In this document: in pieces, positions 7,571-14,281 of the stretch
Position numbering within the stretch: the first letter of the stretch is position 1
Layout: every line of letters begins with the position of its first letter
Assembly (NCBI GenBank): GCA_035516795.1
Contig: DATIZX010000039.1
Location: 1-19,880 of the forward strand
Source: DATJBF01 sp035516795
Lineage (GTDB): Bacteria; Verrucomicrobiota; Verrucomicrobiia; Palsa-1439
DNA: 19,880 nt
Direction: 5' to 3'
The notes under the pieces: model-generated
The model's input: the letters and a program-made list of their open reading frames with translations, nothing else
Told to the model about the DNA's origin: nothing
The model's database searches: none
Position numbers and translations under genes: made by a program

Positions 7571-8168
7571 CGAGAACATTGTTCGTGAATACTTCGAAGC
7601 GCACGGGTTTCTTGTCTGTCAGCGTCGTAAGTACATCGTGCAAACGCGCCAGAAGACGGGCGATGAGGAAGTCGATTTGATTGTCTTGAACCCGCGAGCG
7701 GACGGAGAAAAGCCCGCTGATTTTGAGATCACCTCCGAGACGCTGGGACGGGTCGGCCGGGCGATTGTGGCGGTGAAAGGGTGGCACACGGAGACCTTTG
7801 CGCCCGGGGTGCTGACGCATCAACCCGAGATTTTTCGTTTTGTAGAGAAACGCGCGGTAGAGGAGGCGCAGCGTCTCGTGGGAGCGGAGGGATTGGTGAA
7901 AATCCTCGTGGTGCCCGGCTGGCCGCGCGACGCCAAGGTGCGGGCGCGCAGCATCGAAGTGTTGAAATCGAAAGGCGTGGATGGGGTAATTTCGTTTCGG
8001 GCGATTCTGCAGGAATTGATTGCCGGCGTGAAGACAAACCGGAACTATCAGAAGTCGGATCTCCTGCAAATTCTGCGATTGCTGAAGAATTACGAGTTGT
8101 TGAAAGAACCGCAGATGGAATTGAAGTTCTCACGCAAAGGCGCAAAGGCGCAAAGGAAGAAGGCGTGA
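7557..8168 (+). CDS. Unrecognised protein, possibly PD-(D/E)XK nuclease-like
   Basis: This 203-residue soluble protein has no signal peptide or membrane segment. I do not recognise the family with certainty. The N-terminal half has the helix-strand-strand look of a restriction-endonuclease fold: a helix around ENIVREYFEAHGF, then EVDLIVLNP, then IVAVKGWH. The expected acidic residue before the final lysine is Ala, so catalysis is uncertain. The ATG at 7557 is preceded by a strong GAGGAGG (7545-7551), one of the best ribosome sites in the window, and it overlaps the 3' end of aroB. The last residues (SRKGAKAQRKKA) come from the CGCAAAGG repeat, so the native C-terminus was probably replaced by insertion of the next unit. 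The stop overlaps the GTG of the GxxExxY gene. Confidence 0.75.
   Translation: MSAVDENIVREYFEAHGFLVCQRRKYIVQTRQKTGDEEVDLIVLNPRADGEKPADFEITSETLGRVGRAIVAVKGWHTETFAPGVLTHQPEIFRFVEKRAVEEAQRLVGAEGLVKILVVPGWPRDAKVRARSIEVLKSKGVDGVISFRAILQELIAGVKTNRNYQKSDLLQILRLLKNYELLKEPQMELKFSRKGAKAQRKKA
8128..8158 (+). repeat. Left copy of CGCAAAGG inverted repeat around the GxxExxY gene
   Basis: Three tandem CGCAAAGG octamers (8133-8156) follow TTCTCA. The right copy at 8551-8577 matches it in reverse complement over CACGCAAAGGCGCAAAG. The repeat lies inside the 3' end of the preceding gene and provides its basic C-terminal tail. It has no hairpin of the REP type and no GTAG foot, so it is a different class from families A to E. 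Confidence 0.8.
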
Positions 8169-8548
8169 GGGAAAATGATGTCGCGCGCCAGATTGTAGAC
8201 GGCGCGATGACCGTGCATCGGGCGTTGGGACCGGGCTTGCTCGAGTCTGTGTACGAAGTTGTTCTGGCGCGCGAACTTCAAAAGCGCGGGCTGCGCGTTG
8301 AGAGGCAACTGCCGGTCAAATTTGGATACGATGGCGTGGTTTTCGACGAAGGATTCCGGATGGATTTACTTGTCGAGAATGTCGTGATTGTGGAATTGAA
8401 ATCGGTAGAGCAGGTCGTACCCGTTCATAAGAAACAGTTGTTGACGTATCTACGGTTGGCCGATAAACGACTGGGATTGCTCATCAACTTCGGAGAAGAG
8501 TTGATCAAGACTGGAATTAGTCGCGTAGTGAATGGTTTGAAGGAATAA
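8165..8548 (+). CDS. GxxExxY family protein
   Basis: This 127-residue protein has the signature GLLESVY and, downstream, DLLVENVVIVELKSVE, a D...ExK arrangement typical of PD-(D/E)XK nuclease folds. The family is widespread, often multicopy, and its biological role is not established to my knowledge. The start is a GTG whose last bases overlap the TGA of the preceding gene (GTGA). The next in-frame ATG (8208) would remove the conserved helix before GAMTVHRALGPG. It sits exactly between inverted CGCAAAGG repeats, which makes gene plus repeats look like a transposed unit placed between the nuclease-like gene and dprA. Confidence 0.88.
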   Translation: MRENDVARQIVDGAMTVHRALGPGLLESVYEVVLARELQKRGLRVERQLPVKFGYDGVVFDEGFRMDLLVENVVIVELKSVEQVVPVHKKQLLTYLRLADKRLGLLINFGEELIKTGISRVVNGLKE

Positions 8549-8550
8549 GC

Positions 8551-8577
8551 CTTGGCGTCTTTGCGCCTTTGCGTGAA
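8551..8577 (-). repeat. Right copy of CGCAAAGG inverted repeat
   Basis: The plus strand reads CTTTGCGCCTTTGCGTGAAC near its end, the reverse complement of the left copy, with one changed octamer (CGCAAAGACG). It starts two bases after the GxxExxY stop. A possible TTG start of dprA at 8569 lies within it, so that start is probably an accident of the repeat. Confidence 0.8.
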
Positions 8578-8583
8578 CCAGCT

Positions 8584-9711
8584 GTGACATCCCGCGAAGC
8601 ATATATTGCCTTGAACATGATCGACGGCGTGGGGCCGATTCGTCTGCGCGCGTTACGCGAACAGTTCGGAACACCCGAAGCCATTCTGGCCGCTCCGAAA
8701 CAGGAATTGATGCGCGTTGAGGGTGTGGGCGATGAGGTCGCCCGCAACATCGTCGGCAGGCGCGACAGCATTGACCTCGACGCGGAATTGCAGCGAATCG
8801 AAATCTCTGGGATACAGGTTGTGACCTGCGCGGACGCTGATTACCCGAAGAATCTGCGGGAGATTTATGATCCGCCGCTGGTGCTCTACGTGAAGGGCTC
8901 GCTGAAAGAAGGCGATACCCTGGCGATTGGAGTGGTGGGCTCGCGGCGCACGACGCTTTACGGTCAGGACATGGCGCGGAAGTTGGCGTTTCAATTGGCA
9001 CGCCTTGGTGTGACGGTCGTGAGCGGTTTGGCGCGGGGGATCGACACCTTTGCTCACACCGGCGCGCTTCAGGCGAAGGGCCGCACGGTGGCGGTGATCG
9101 GCTGCGGGATTGATGTGGTGTATCCAGCAGAAAACAAAAAGCTGGCGGATGAAATCGTGGAAAAAGGCGGCGCGATCGTGACGGAGTTCCCCTTCGGCGT
9201 AAAGCCCGATAAGCAGAATTTCCCAATGCGCAATCGCATCATCAGCGGTTGGTCGATGGGCGTGGTGGTGGTCGAGGCCAACGTGAAAAGCGGCGCGTTG
9301 ATTACGGCGGCACAGGCTGCCGAGCAGGGCCGACAGGTGTTCGCCGTACCGGGCCGGGCGGATTCCATTTTATCCCGTGGCACGAACAAATTGATCAAGG
9401 ATGGCGCAAAATTGACCGAAGACGTGGAAGATATTCTGGGGGAATTCGAGTATTTGCTCCCGAAACAAGCCGCAGAAGAAAGCGCAGCGGGCGCGGCCAG
9501 CACCGGAATCAAACCTGCTTTGAGATTCAACGACATGGAGGAAAAAGTGATGGCGCAGTTGGGGCGCGAGGAGACGGCGATTGATGACATCATTCGCGCG
9601 AGTGGTTTGACAAGCGCCGCGGTTTCAGCCACGTTGCTCGGGCTGGAAATGAAACGCGCCGTGCGACAGTTACCGGGAAAACTCTACGTGCGAAACCTTT
9701 CCGCTGGTTGA
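8584..9711 (+). CDS. dprA: DNA processing protein DprA
   Basis: DprA protects incoming single-stranded DNA and loads RecA during natural transformation. The N-terminal helix-hairpin-helix region (IDGVGPIRLRALREQFG, VEGVGDEVARNIV) is followed by the Rossmann-like core with GVVGSRRTTLYG, SGLARGIDTFAHTGAL, AVIGCGIDVVYP, FPMRNRIISGWS, SGALITAAQAAEQGR and the VPGRADS loop. A C-terminal winged-helix (DML1-type) domain runs from about MEEKVMAQLG to the end. I prefer the GTG at 8584, giving the usual MTSREAYIALN-like start. A TTG at 8569 is in frame but lies in the repeat. The stop is seven bases before the topoisomerase start, suggesting one transcript. Confidence 0.95.
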   Translation: MTSREAYIALNMIDGVGPIRLRALREQFGTPEAILAAPKQELMRVEGVGDEVARNIVGRRDSIDLDAELQRIEISGIQVVTCADADYPKNLREIYDPPLVLYVKGSLKEGDTLAIGVVGSRRTTLYGQDMARKLAFQLARLGVTVVSGLARGIDTFAHTGALQAKGRTVAVIGCGIDVVYPAENKKLADEIVEKGGAIVTEFPFGVKPDKQNFPMRNRIISGWSMGVVVVEANVKSGALITAAQAAEQGRQVFAVPGRADSILSRGTNKLIKDGAKLTEDVEDILGEFEYLLPKQAAEESAAGAASTGIKPALRFNDMEEKVMAQLGREETAIDDIIRASGLTSAAVSATLLGLEMKRAVRQLPGKLYVRNLSAG

Positions 9712-9718
9712 TTAAGAC

Positions 9719-12397
9719 ATGGCCAAATCGCTGATCATTACTGAAAAACCGAGCGTCGCGCAGGACATCGCGAAGGCGCTCGGCGGATTCAAGAAGACGA
9801 AAGAATACTACGAAAGCGACGAGTACGTGCTTTCGTGGGCAGTGGGACATTTGTTTGAGCTGGCCGTGCCGGAATCGATGAAGGACCAGGACAAGTGGTC
9901 GCTGGACAAATTGCCCATCATGCCGCCGCAGTTCGATCTGAATCCGCAGGAGAAAACCGGCAGCCGCGTCAAGGTGCTGACCAGGTTGCTTGCCGGCAAG
10001 GAGATTACCGAAGTCATCAATGCCTGCGATGCGGGCCGCGAAGGCGAACTGATCTTCCGCTACATCATGCAATACGCCGGGAGCCAAAAAACGATTCGCC
10101 GGCTCTGGCTGCAATCGATGACGACGGACGCCATTCGTGAAGCCTTCGAGCGCCTGCGCAGCGACGCCGAGATGCAGCCGCTGGCCGAAGCCGCGCGCAG
10201 CCGGAATGAAGCTGATTGGCTGGTAGGCATCAACGCTACCCGGGCTTTCACGTTGCGGCTTATCGGCGGCAAAGGCAGCACGGTCACGTCCTTGGGACGC
10301 GTGCAAACCCCCACCTTGGCGATCATCGTGGATCGCGAGAAGAGAATCGAAAGTTTCAAGCCGCGCGATTTGTGTGAAGTATTCGCCAATTTTCGGGCGG
10401 AAGCGGGCACTTATTCGGGTCGGTGGTTTGATGAAAGCTTCAAGAAGGAGGAATCGGAATGGGACCGGACGCGCCGGCTCCTCGATCGTTTGCAGATCCA
10501 GGTGGGCAATGCTGAGCAGCGGTTGAGCGAAGGTTTTGGGTCCTTGTGGGAGGAACATCGAGCGGCAGTGCGGCTCTGGTATCGCGAGATGGCGGACGCC
10601 ATCGCCAAGAAATGCGCCGGGCGGCCGGGCGTTGTCGAGCTTGAGGAGAAGAAGCCGACCACCCAAGCGCCGCCGCAATTGTATGATTTGACCGCCTTGC
10701 AGCGCGAAGGGAACAACCGCTTCAGTTTCTCGGCGCGGCGCACGCTCCAGATCGCCCAGGCGTTGTATGAGAAACACAAGGCGATCACGTATCCGCGCAC
10801 CGATTCCCGATGTTTGCCCGAGGATTACGTCGGAACAGTCAAGAAAACCTTGCGCAACCTCGGACCGCTTGCCGCAAAGGTTTTGGAGAACGATTGGGTC
10901 AAACCGAACAAGCGCATATTCAACAATGCGAAAGTCAGCGATCATTTCGCCATCATTCCCACCGGCAATCCGCCTTCCGATCTGGACGGGGATGAGCAGG
11001 CAATTTACGACATGGTGGCCAAACGCTTTATCGCGGTCTTCTATCCTGCGGCGCAGTTTGAGGTGACCACGCGGGTCACGCGTGTCGAGGGCGAACCGTT
11101 CAAGACCGAAGGCAAGATCATGGTTTCGCCCGGCTGGCTGGAGGTGTACGGCAAGGACGCGGAAAAGAATGGGGAGACAAACCTGCCGGCCGTGCGCACA
11201 GGCGAACAGGTGGCCACCGAAGGCATCGATATCAAGGAAGATAAGACCAATCCGCCCGCGCGCTACACCGAAGCAACGATTCTGAGCGCGATGGAGAGCG
11301 CCGGTAAACTCGTTGAGGACGAGGAGTTGGCCGAAGCGATGAAGGAGCGCGGTCTCGGGACGCCGGCGACCCGCGCGCAGATCATCGAAAATTTGGTCGG
11401 CGTCCGCTATCTGCACCGTCACGGCAAGGAATTGCAGCCCACGGCGAAAGCGATGCAGACGATTGGCTTGCTGAAGAACGTCGCGCCGGAATTGGTCAGT
11501 CCCGAACTGACGGGGGAATGGGAATTCAAGCTCCACGAGATTGAGCACAAGCGGTTGAGCCGCGAGCAGTTCATGAAGGAAACGCGGGATCTGACCTTGC
11601 ACATCGTCGAGGAAGCGAAAATCTTCAAACCCGACGAGCATGTGGACGACACACCGTTCGGCGCCTGTCCCAAATGCGGGAAACCATTGCAGGAACGGTT
11701 CAAGAGTTTTGAATGTTCGAATGAGGATTGTGATTTCGTGCTCTGGAAGACGGTGGCCGGGCGCATGTTCAGCCGTGCGGAAGTCGAAACGCTGGTCAAA
11801 GATCGCAAGCTCGGTCCTTTGTCCGGTTTTCGCAGCAAAGCCAACAAGCGGTTCAATGCCATTGTCAAATTGAACAGCGAGTGCAAGGTGGAATTTGATT
11901 TCGAGGCGACGACGGCCGCGGCTACGACAGAAATCAAATGCGAGAAATGCGGCAAGCCGATGGTGGTGCGTTCCGGACGGCGCGGAGAATTTCTGGCGTG
12001 CTCGGGTTATCCCGAATGCAAGACCACGCTCAATTTCAAGCGGGATGAAGCGGGAAAAATCACTCCCATTCCGCGCGCGCCGCAACCACAGATGCCCGAA
12101 GTGGATATCAAGTGTGAAAAATGCGGCTCGGCGATGGTCGTGAAGATGAGCCGGCGCGGGCCGTTTCTGGCGTGCTCGGGTTACCCGAAATGTAAGAACG
12201 CCAAGACGCTGCCCGACGAGATCAAAGCCAAGATGCCCAAAGCCGCACCAAAACCGCCACCCGAGATGACCGACGAAAAGTGCGGGAAATGTGGCGCGCC
12301 GATGGTGAAGCGGCGCGGTCGCTTTGGCGAATTCCTCGGCTGTTCTGCGTACCCGAAGTGCAAGAACATCAAAAAACTGGCATCCGCAGCGGCATAG
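9719..12397 (+). CDS. topB: Type IA DNA topoisomerase, topoisomerase III-like with zinc ribbons
   Basis: This enzyme relaxes or decatenates DNA by single-strand passage. The Toprim part has EKPSVAQDIAKALGGF and CDAGREGELIFR (Asp104). The second Toprim Asp is Gly, as in other TopB proteins. GINATRAFTLR and SLGRVQTPTLAIIVDRE follow, and the active tyrosine is Tyr358 in ITYPRTDSR. The core resembles TopB. The C-terminus carries four Cys4 zinc ribbons, starting at CPKCGKP, IKCEKCGKP, IKCEKCGSA and EKCGKCGAP; the last three are the TopA type. The 892 residues include an additional stretch of about 35 residues near KEESEWDRTRRLLDRL. The dprA-topoisomerase-xerC context is that of topA elsewhere, so it may be the main relaxing enzyme here and could be called topA. 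Confidence 0.92.
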   Translation: MAKSLIITEKPSVAQDIAKALGGFKKTKEYYESDEYVLSWAVGHLFELAVPESMKDQDKWSLDKLPIMPPQFDLNPQEKTGSRVKVLTRLLAGKEITEVINACDAGREGELIFRYIMQYAGSQKTIRRLWLQSMTTDAIREAFERLRSDAEMQPLAEAARSRNEADWLVGINATRAFTLRLIGGKGSTVTSLGRVQTPTLAIIVDREKRIESFKPRDLCEVFANFRAEAGTYSGRWFDESFKKEESEWDRTRRLLDRLQIQVGNAEQRLSEGFGSLWEEHRAAVRLWYREMADAIAKKCAGRPGVVELEEKKPTTQAPPQLYDLTALQREGNNRFSFSARRTLQIAQALYEKHKAITYPRTDSRCLPEDYVGTVKKTLRNLGPLAAKVLENDWVKPNKRIFNNAKVSDHFAIIPTGNPPSDLDGDEQAIYDMVAKRFIAVFYPAAQFEVTTRVTRVEGEPFKTEGKIMVSPGWLEVYGKDAEKNGETNLPAVRTGEQVATEGIDIKEDKTNPPARYTEATILSAMESAGKLVEDEELAEAMKERGLGTPATRAQIIENLVGVRYLHRHGKELQPTAKAMQTIGLLKNVAPELVSPELTGEWEFKLHEIEHKRLSREQFMKETRDLTLHIVEEAKIFKPDEHVDDTPFGACPKCGKPLQERFKSFECSNEDCDFVLWKTVAGRMFSRAEVETLVKDRKLGPLSGFRSKANKRFNAIVKLNSECKVEFDFEATTAAATTEIKCEKCGKPMVVRSGRRGEFLACSGYPECKTTLNFKRDEAGKITPIPRAPQPQMPEVDIKCEKCGSAMVVKMSRRGPFLACSGYPKCKNAKTLPDEIKAKMPKAAPKPPPEMTDEKCGKCGAPMVKRRGRFGEFLGCSAYPKCKNIKKLASAAA

Positions 12398-12405
12398 GAA
12401 AAGAT

Positions 12406-12462
12406 TGTAGGCCGCTTCTGCGAAGCGGCGCCGAAGACGCCGACTCACAGAGTCGGCCTACA
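12406..12462. repeat. Family D REP pair at the 5' end of xerC
   Basis: TGTAG and CTACA close the unit at its two ends. The left hairpin is GCCGCTTC-TGC-GAAGCGGC. The right hairpin, GCCGACTC-ACA-GAGTCGGC on the plus strand, is the inverted partner. Both GTAG feet point outward. It begins eight bases after the topoisomerase stop and fills most of the gap to xerC. No cognate transposase is visible in this window. Confidence 0.85.
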
Positions 12463-12486
12463 ACAGATCTTCTGGTTTGCGGCTTT

Positions 12487-13380
12487 TTGGATTTCCTGCA
12501 TGCCGAGCGCGACGCGTCCACTCTCACGATTCGGAATTACGGTGCCGACATCCGCGCGTTTTGCGCTTGGTTCGCGGTGAAATTCAAGCAACCGCCTGAC
12601 TGGGCGAGGGTGGATTCGTTCCACATTCGCGGTTATCTCGTTCACTTGACCGAGCGTGGCTATGACCGGGCAACGATCCATTTGAAGATGTCAGCCCTGC
12701 GAAGTTTTTTTCGCTGGCTCGTGCGCGTGGAGCGGGTGAAACAGAATCCTCTCACGGGGCTGACGCTTCCGAAGAAGGGGCGCAAGCTCCCGAAATTTCT
12801 GACCATTCAACAGATTGAAGAACTGCTGGCGGCCCCCCTGCGTTCGGAAACGGCGCGGCGCGCCCAGCGGTCGCGCCCTACCAGCGACTTGGCGGCGTGG
12901 CGGGACAAGGCGATTCTGGAAACGCTCTACAGCGGCGGATTGCGAATTCACGAACTCGTTCAGCTCAACGACAGCGATGTAGACATGCTCGGCGAAGTTG
13001 TCAGCGTCCGTGGCAAAGGCAAGAAGGAACGGCTGAGCCCGTTGGGAGGTCCGGCAGTCGAGACTCTGCAGAAATACCTGGAACTGCGCGGCCGCAATGC
13101 AAACGGCCCGCTTTTCGTCAACCGATTCGGTGGACGGATGACCGCGCGCAGCGTCCAGCGGATGCTAAAGAAGTATTTGCTCGCTGTCGGACTCGATCCA
13201 TTGCTCACGCCACACAAATTGCGTCACAGCTTTGCCACTCATATGCTCGATGCCGGCGCCGACCTGCGCAGCGTCCAGGAACTCCTCGGCCACGCCAACC
13301 TGTCAACAACGCAAATCTACACCCACGTCACCCCGGAGCGGTTGAAGAAGGTGTATGAAAAGGCCCATCCGCGGGCATGA
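12487..13380 (+). CDS. xerC: Tyrosine recombinase XerC/XerD type
   Basis: This family resolves chromosome dimers at dif. The N-terminal SAM-like DNA-binding domain (FLHAERDASTLTIRNYGADI onward) precedes the catalytic domain with the full set: Arg153 in SGGLRIHEL, Lys in GKGKKER, HKLRHSFATHM, LLGHANLSTTQ, and Tyr278 in QIYTHV. It ends in AHPRA as Xer proteins do. The start is unclear. The frame runs back into the topoisomerase gene, and family D repeats lie just upstream. The TTG at 12487 gives 297 residues, the normal length, but has no visible ribosome site; a rarer CTG at 12472 is the alternative. Residues 121-132 (ETARRAQRSRPT) are encoded by an in-frame family E palindrome in the interdomain linker. 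XerC rather than XerD is inferred from gene order. Confidence 0.9.
   Translation: MDFLHAERDASTLTIRNYGADIRAFCAWFAVKFKQPPDWARVDSFHIRGYLVHLTERGYDRATIHLKMSALRSFFRWLVRVERVKQNPLTGLTLPKKGRKLPKFLTIQQIEELLAAPLRSETARRAQRSRPTSDLAAWRDKAILETLYSGGLRIHELVQLNDSDVDMLGEVVSVRGKGKKERLSPLGGPAVETLQKYLELRGRNANGPLFVNRFGGRMTARSVQRMLKKYLLAVGLDPLLTPHKLRHSFATHMLDAGADLRSVQELLGHANLSTTQIYTHVTPERLKKVYEKAHPRA
12845..12881 (-). repeat. Family E REP in frame in xerC
   Basis: On the minus strand it reads GGTAGGGCGCG, a central part, then CGGCGCCG-type bases and GTTTCC. It matches the right hairpin of 41-66 at both edges (GGTAGGGCGCG and CCGCGCCGTTTC). The centre has diverged, so the stem is less perfect. It adds about twelve codons between the two XerC domains, rich in Arg. 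Confidence 0.65.
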
Positions 13381-13439
13381 CGTTTCTGCTCGTCGGTCTC
13401 GGAGCGGTCTCACTGCTGGCCTTCCGCCGCCGCGCATAG
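13359..13439 (+). pseudogene. Orphan PEP-CTERM-like sorting tail
   Basis: The frame that opens at 13359 encodes KGPSAG followed by MTFLLVGLGAVSLLAFRRRA and a TAG stop. A short Pro-Ser stretch, one hydrophobic helix and a final Arg cluster make a typical PEP-CTERM exosortase anchor. There is no body of a secreted protein upstream; the frame there is the 3' end of xerC. An ATG at 13377 overlaps the xerC stop (ATGA), so a 20-residue membrane peptide could be made. I take it as the leftover end of a lost gene or a translocated tail, not as a confirmed gene. Confidence 0.4.
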
Positions 13440-13471
13440 ATGTTATCCAAAACATAGCGCAGCCTTCTGAC

Positions 13472-13505
13472 TTTGGAGTGCGGCGATTCGTCGCCGCTTT
13501 GGTGT
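13472..13505 (+). repeat. Family B REP hairpin downstream of xerC
   Basis: The GGAG foot is followed by the hairpin GCGGCGA-TTCG-TCGCCGC and then TTTGGTG. It is oriented opposite to the tandem array that follows at 13531 and so forms a pair with its first unit, as in the alaS-serS gap. It lies in the space between the convergent xerC and RAYT genes. Confidence 0.85.
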
Positions 13506-13530
13506 TGGTTCGGTAACGGAAGAGGTGTTA

Positions 13531-13668
13531 CGGCAAAGCGCCGACGAGTCGGCGCGCTCCATACCGGAAGGCGATACGGCAAGGCGCTGACAAGTCAGCG
13601 CACTCTATACCGGAAGGAGTTGCGACAAGGGGTTGACAAGTCAACGCATTCCACATCAGAAGTCGTCG
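13531..13668 (-). repeat. Tandem array of three 46-base family B units
   Basis: Units start at 13531, 13577 and 13623, each with a family B hairpin followed by a linker such as ATACCGGAAGG. The stems are GCGCCGAC/GTCGGCGC, GCGCTGAC/GTCAGCGC and GTTGAC/GTCAAC, so base changes on one side are matched on the other. The third unit runs into the 3' end of the RAYT gene and contains its stop region. This is a BIME-like expansion beside its probable transposase. Confidence 0.85.
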
Positions 13669-14225
13669 GGGACTTTGAGTTGGTCGCTTTTGAAGGAGTA
13701 GACCATTTTCACCGTTGCTGGCATGCACGTGCGCTCAAACCAAACGGCGGAGCACCAGCGGTACTGATTGGCTACAGGGACAAGCTTATGATGCATCGCA
13801 TTATGGTGAACATAGTTAAGACGGACTAGATAGGAGCGCTCGAAGGTCAAGCGCGTGTCCCAATAATTGTGCCAGACTTTACGTGCAGGCGTGCCGTCCA
13901 GCTTGTTTACCTCGCGGGCGCTCTCGGCGTGAAGATGAGCAATGAGCTGTTTTAATGATCCAGCATTCGCCGGTGATCTTCCGACAAAATGATAATGGTC
14001 GCTGAACACCGCCCAGGCTTCCAGTTGCCAATCGTATTGCTTGGCCAAGTGTAGGAGAGACGATTCAAGCAGATCGAGACGGCCATCAGCCCTGAAAAGG
14101 TGCTCCTTGCGATATGTCCCAGCCGTGACCATGAACACGCCTGCTTCGGATAGACGATGCACTGGCGCGTGTGGCCAGTCTTTGGAGGGTGTTGACTTGT
14201 CGCCGCGCTGATCTTTGTCGCCCAT
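13656..14225 (-). CDS. REP-associated tyrosine transposase (RAYT), free-standing
   Basis: This 189-residue HUH-type Y1 transposase belongs to the TnpA-REP family, which nicks and moves REP hairpins. It shows VFMVTAGTYRKEHLF, the HUH motif SDHYHFVG (His77, His79), GSLKQLIAHLHAESAREVN, VWHNYWDTRLT and the catalytic Tyr138 in LNYVHHN. It belongs to a different RAYT subgroup from the one inside alaS, which has HVH and a FDRIVRDE stretch. Family B REPs lie on both sides (three downstream in tandem, one upstream). A decayed copy forms the N-terminal codons near GDKSTPSKDW, so the true start may be later. It lies downstream of efp on the same strand and has no evident ribosome site. Confidence 0.93.
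   Translation of the reverse strand: MGDKDQRGDKSTPSKDWPHAPVHRLSEAGVFMVTAGTYRKEHLFRADGRLDLLESSLLHLAKQYDWQLEAWAVFSDHYHFVGRSPANAGSLKQLIAHLHAESAREVNKLDGTPARKVWHNYWDTRLTFERSYLVRLNYVHHNAMHHKLVPVANQYRWCSAVWFERTCMPATVKMVYSFKSDQLKVPDDF
14180..14210 (+). repeat. Decayed family B REP inside the RAYT N-terminus
   Basis: The plus strand reads CTTTGGAGGGTGTTGACTTG and then TCGCCGC, matching the family B pattern (CTTTGGAGTGCGCCGACTTG) with several changes. In the RAYT frame it encodes DKSTPSK. This suggests that the transposase gene gained its 5' end from a REP unit. Confidence 0.5.
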
Positions 14226-14242
14226 CTTGGCTAACTACTTAA

Positions 14243-14275
14243 CGGCAAAGCGCTGACAAGTCAGCGCACTCCACA
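14243..14275 (-). repeat. Family B REP between efp and RAYT
   Basis: The plus strand shows CGGCAAAGCGCTGACAAGTC then AGCGCACTCCACA. The stem is GCGCTGAC/GTCAGCGC and the foot is GGAG on the minus strand. It is nearly identical to the second unit of the array at 13577 and closes the RAYT gene on its upstream side. It may end efp transcripts. Confidence 0.85.
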
Positions 14276-14281
14276 AACGGC

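Noticed and set aside
6644..7579. 311-codon minus-strand frame opposite aroB
   Set aside because: Shadow of aroB codon bias; no recognisable domain or ribosome site.
9590..12448. 952-codon open frame on the minus strand across the topoisomerase gene
   Set aside because: It is antisense to a clearly conserved gene, its translation is low-complexity His/Arg/Phe-rich with no motif, and it arises from the third-position G/C bias of the real gene.
12280..12486. ATG at 12280 as the xerC start
   Set aside because: It would lie inside the topoisomerase zinc-ribbon region and cross the family D repeat, adding about 69 unrelated residues.
13531..13668. Regularly spaced repeats resembling a small CRISPR array
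   Set aside because: The spacers are near-identical copies too, each unit is a REP hairpin, no cas genes are near, and a RAYT is adjacent.
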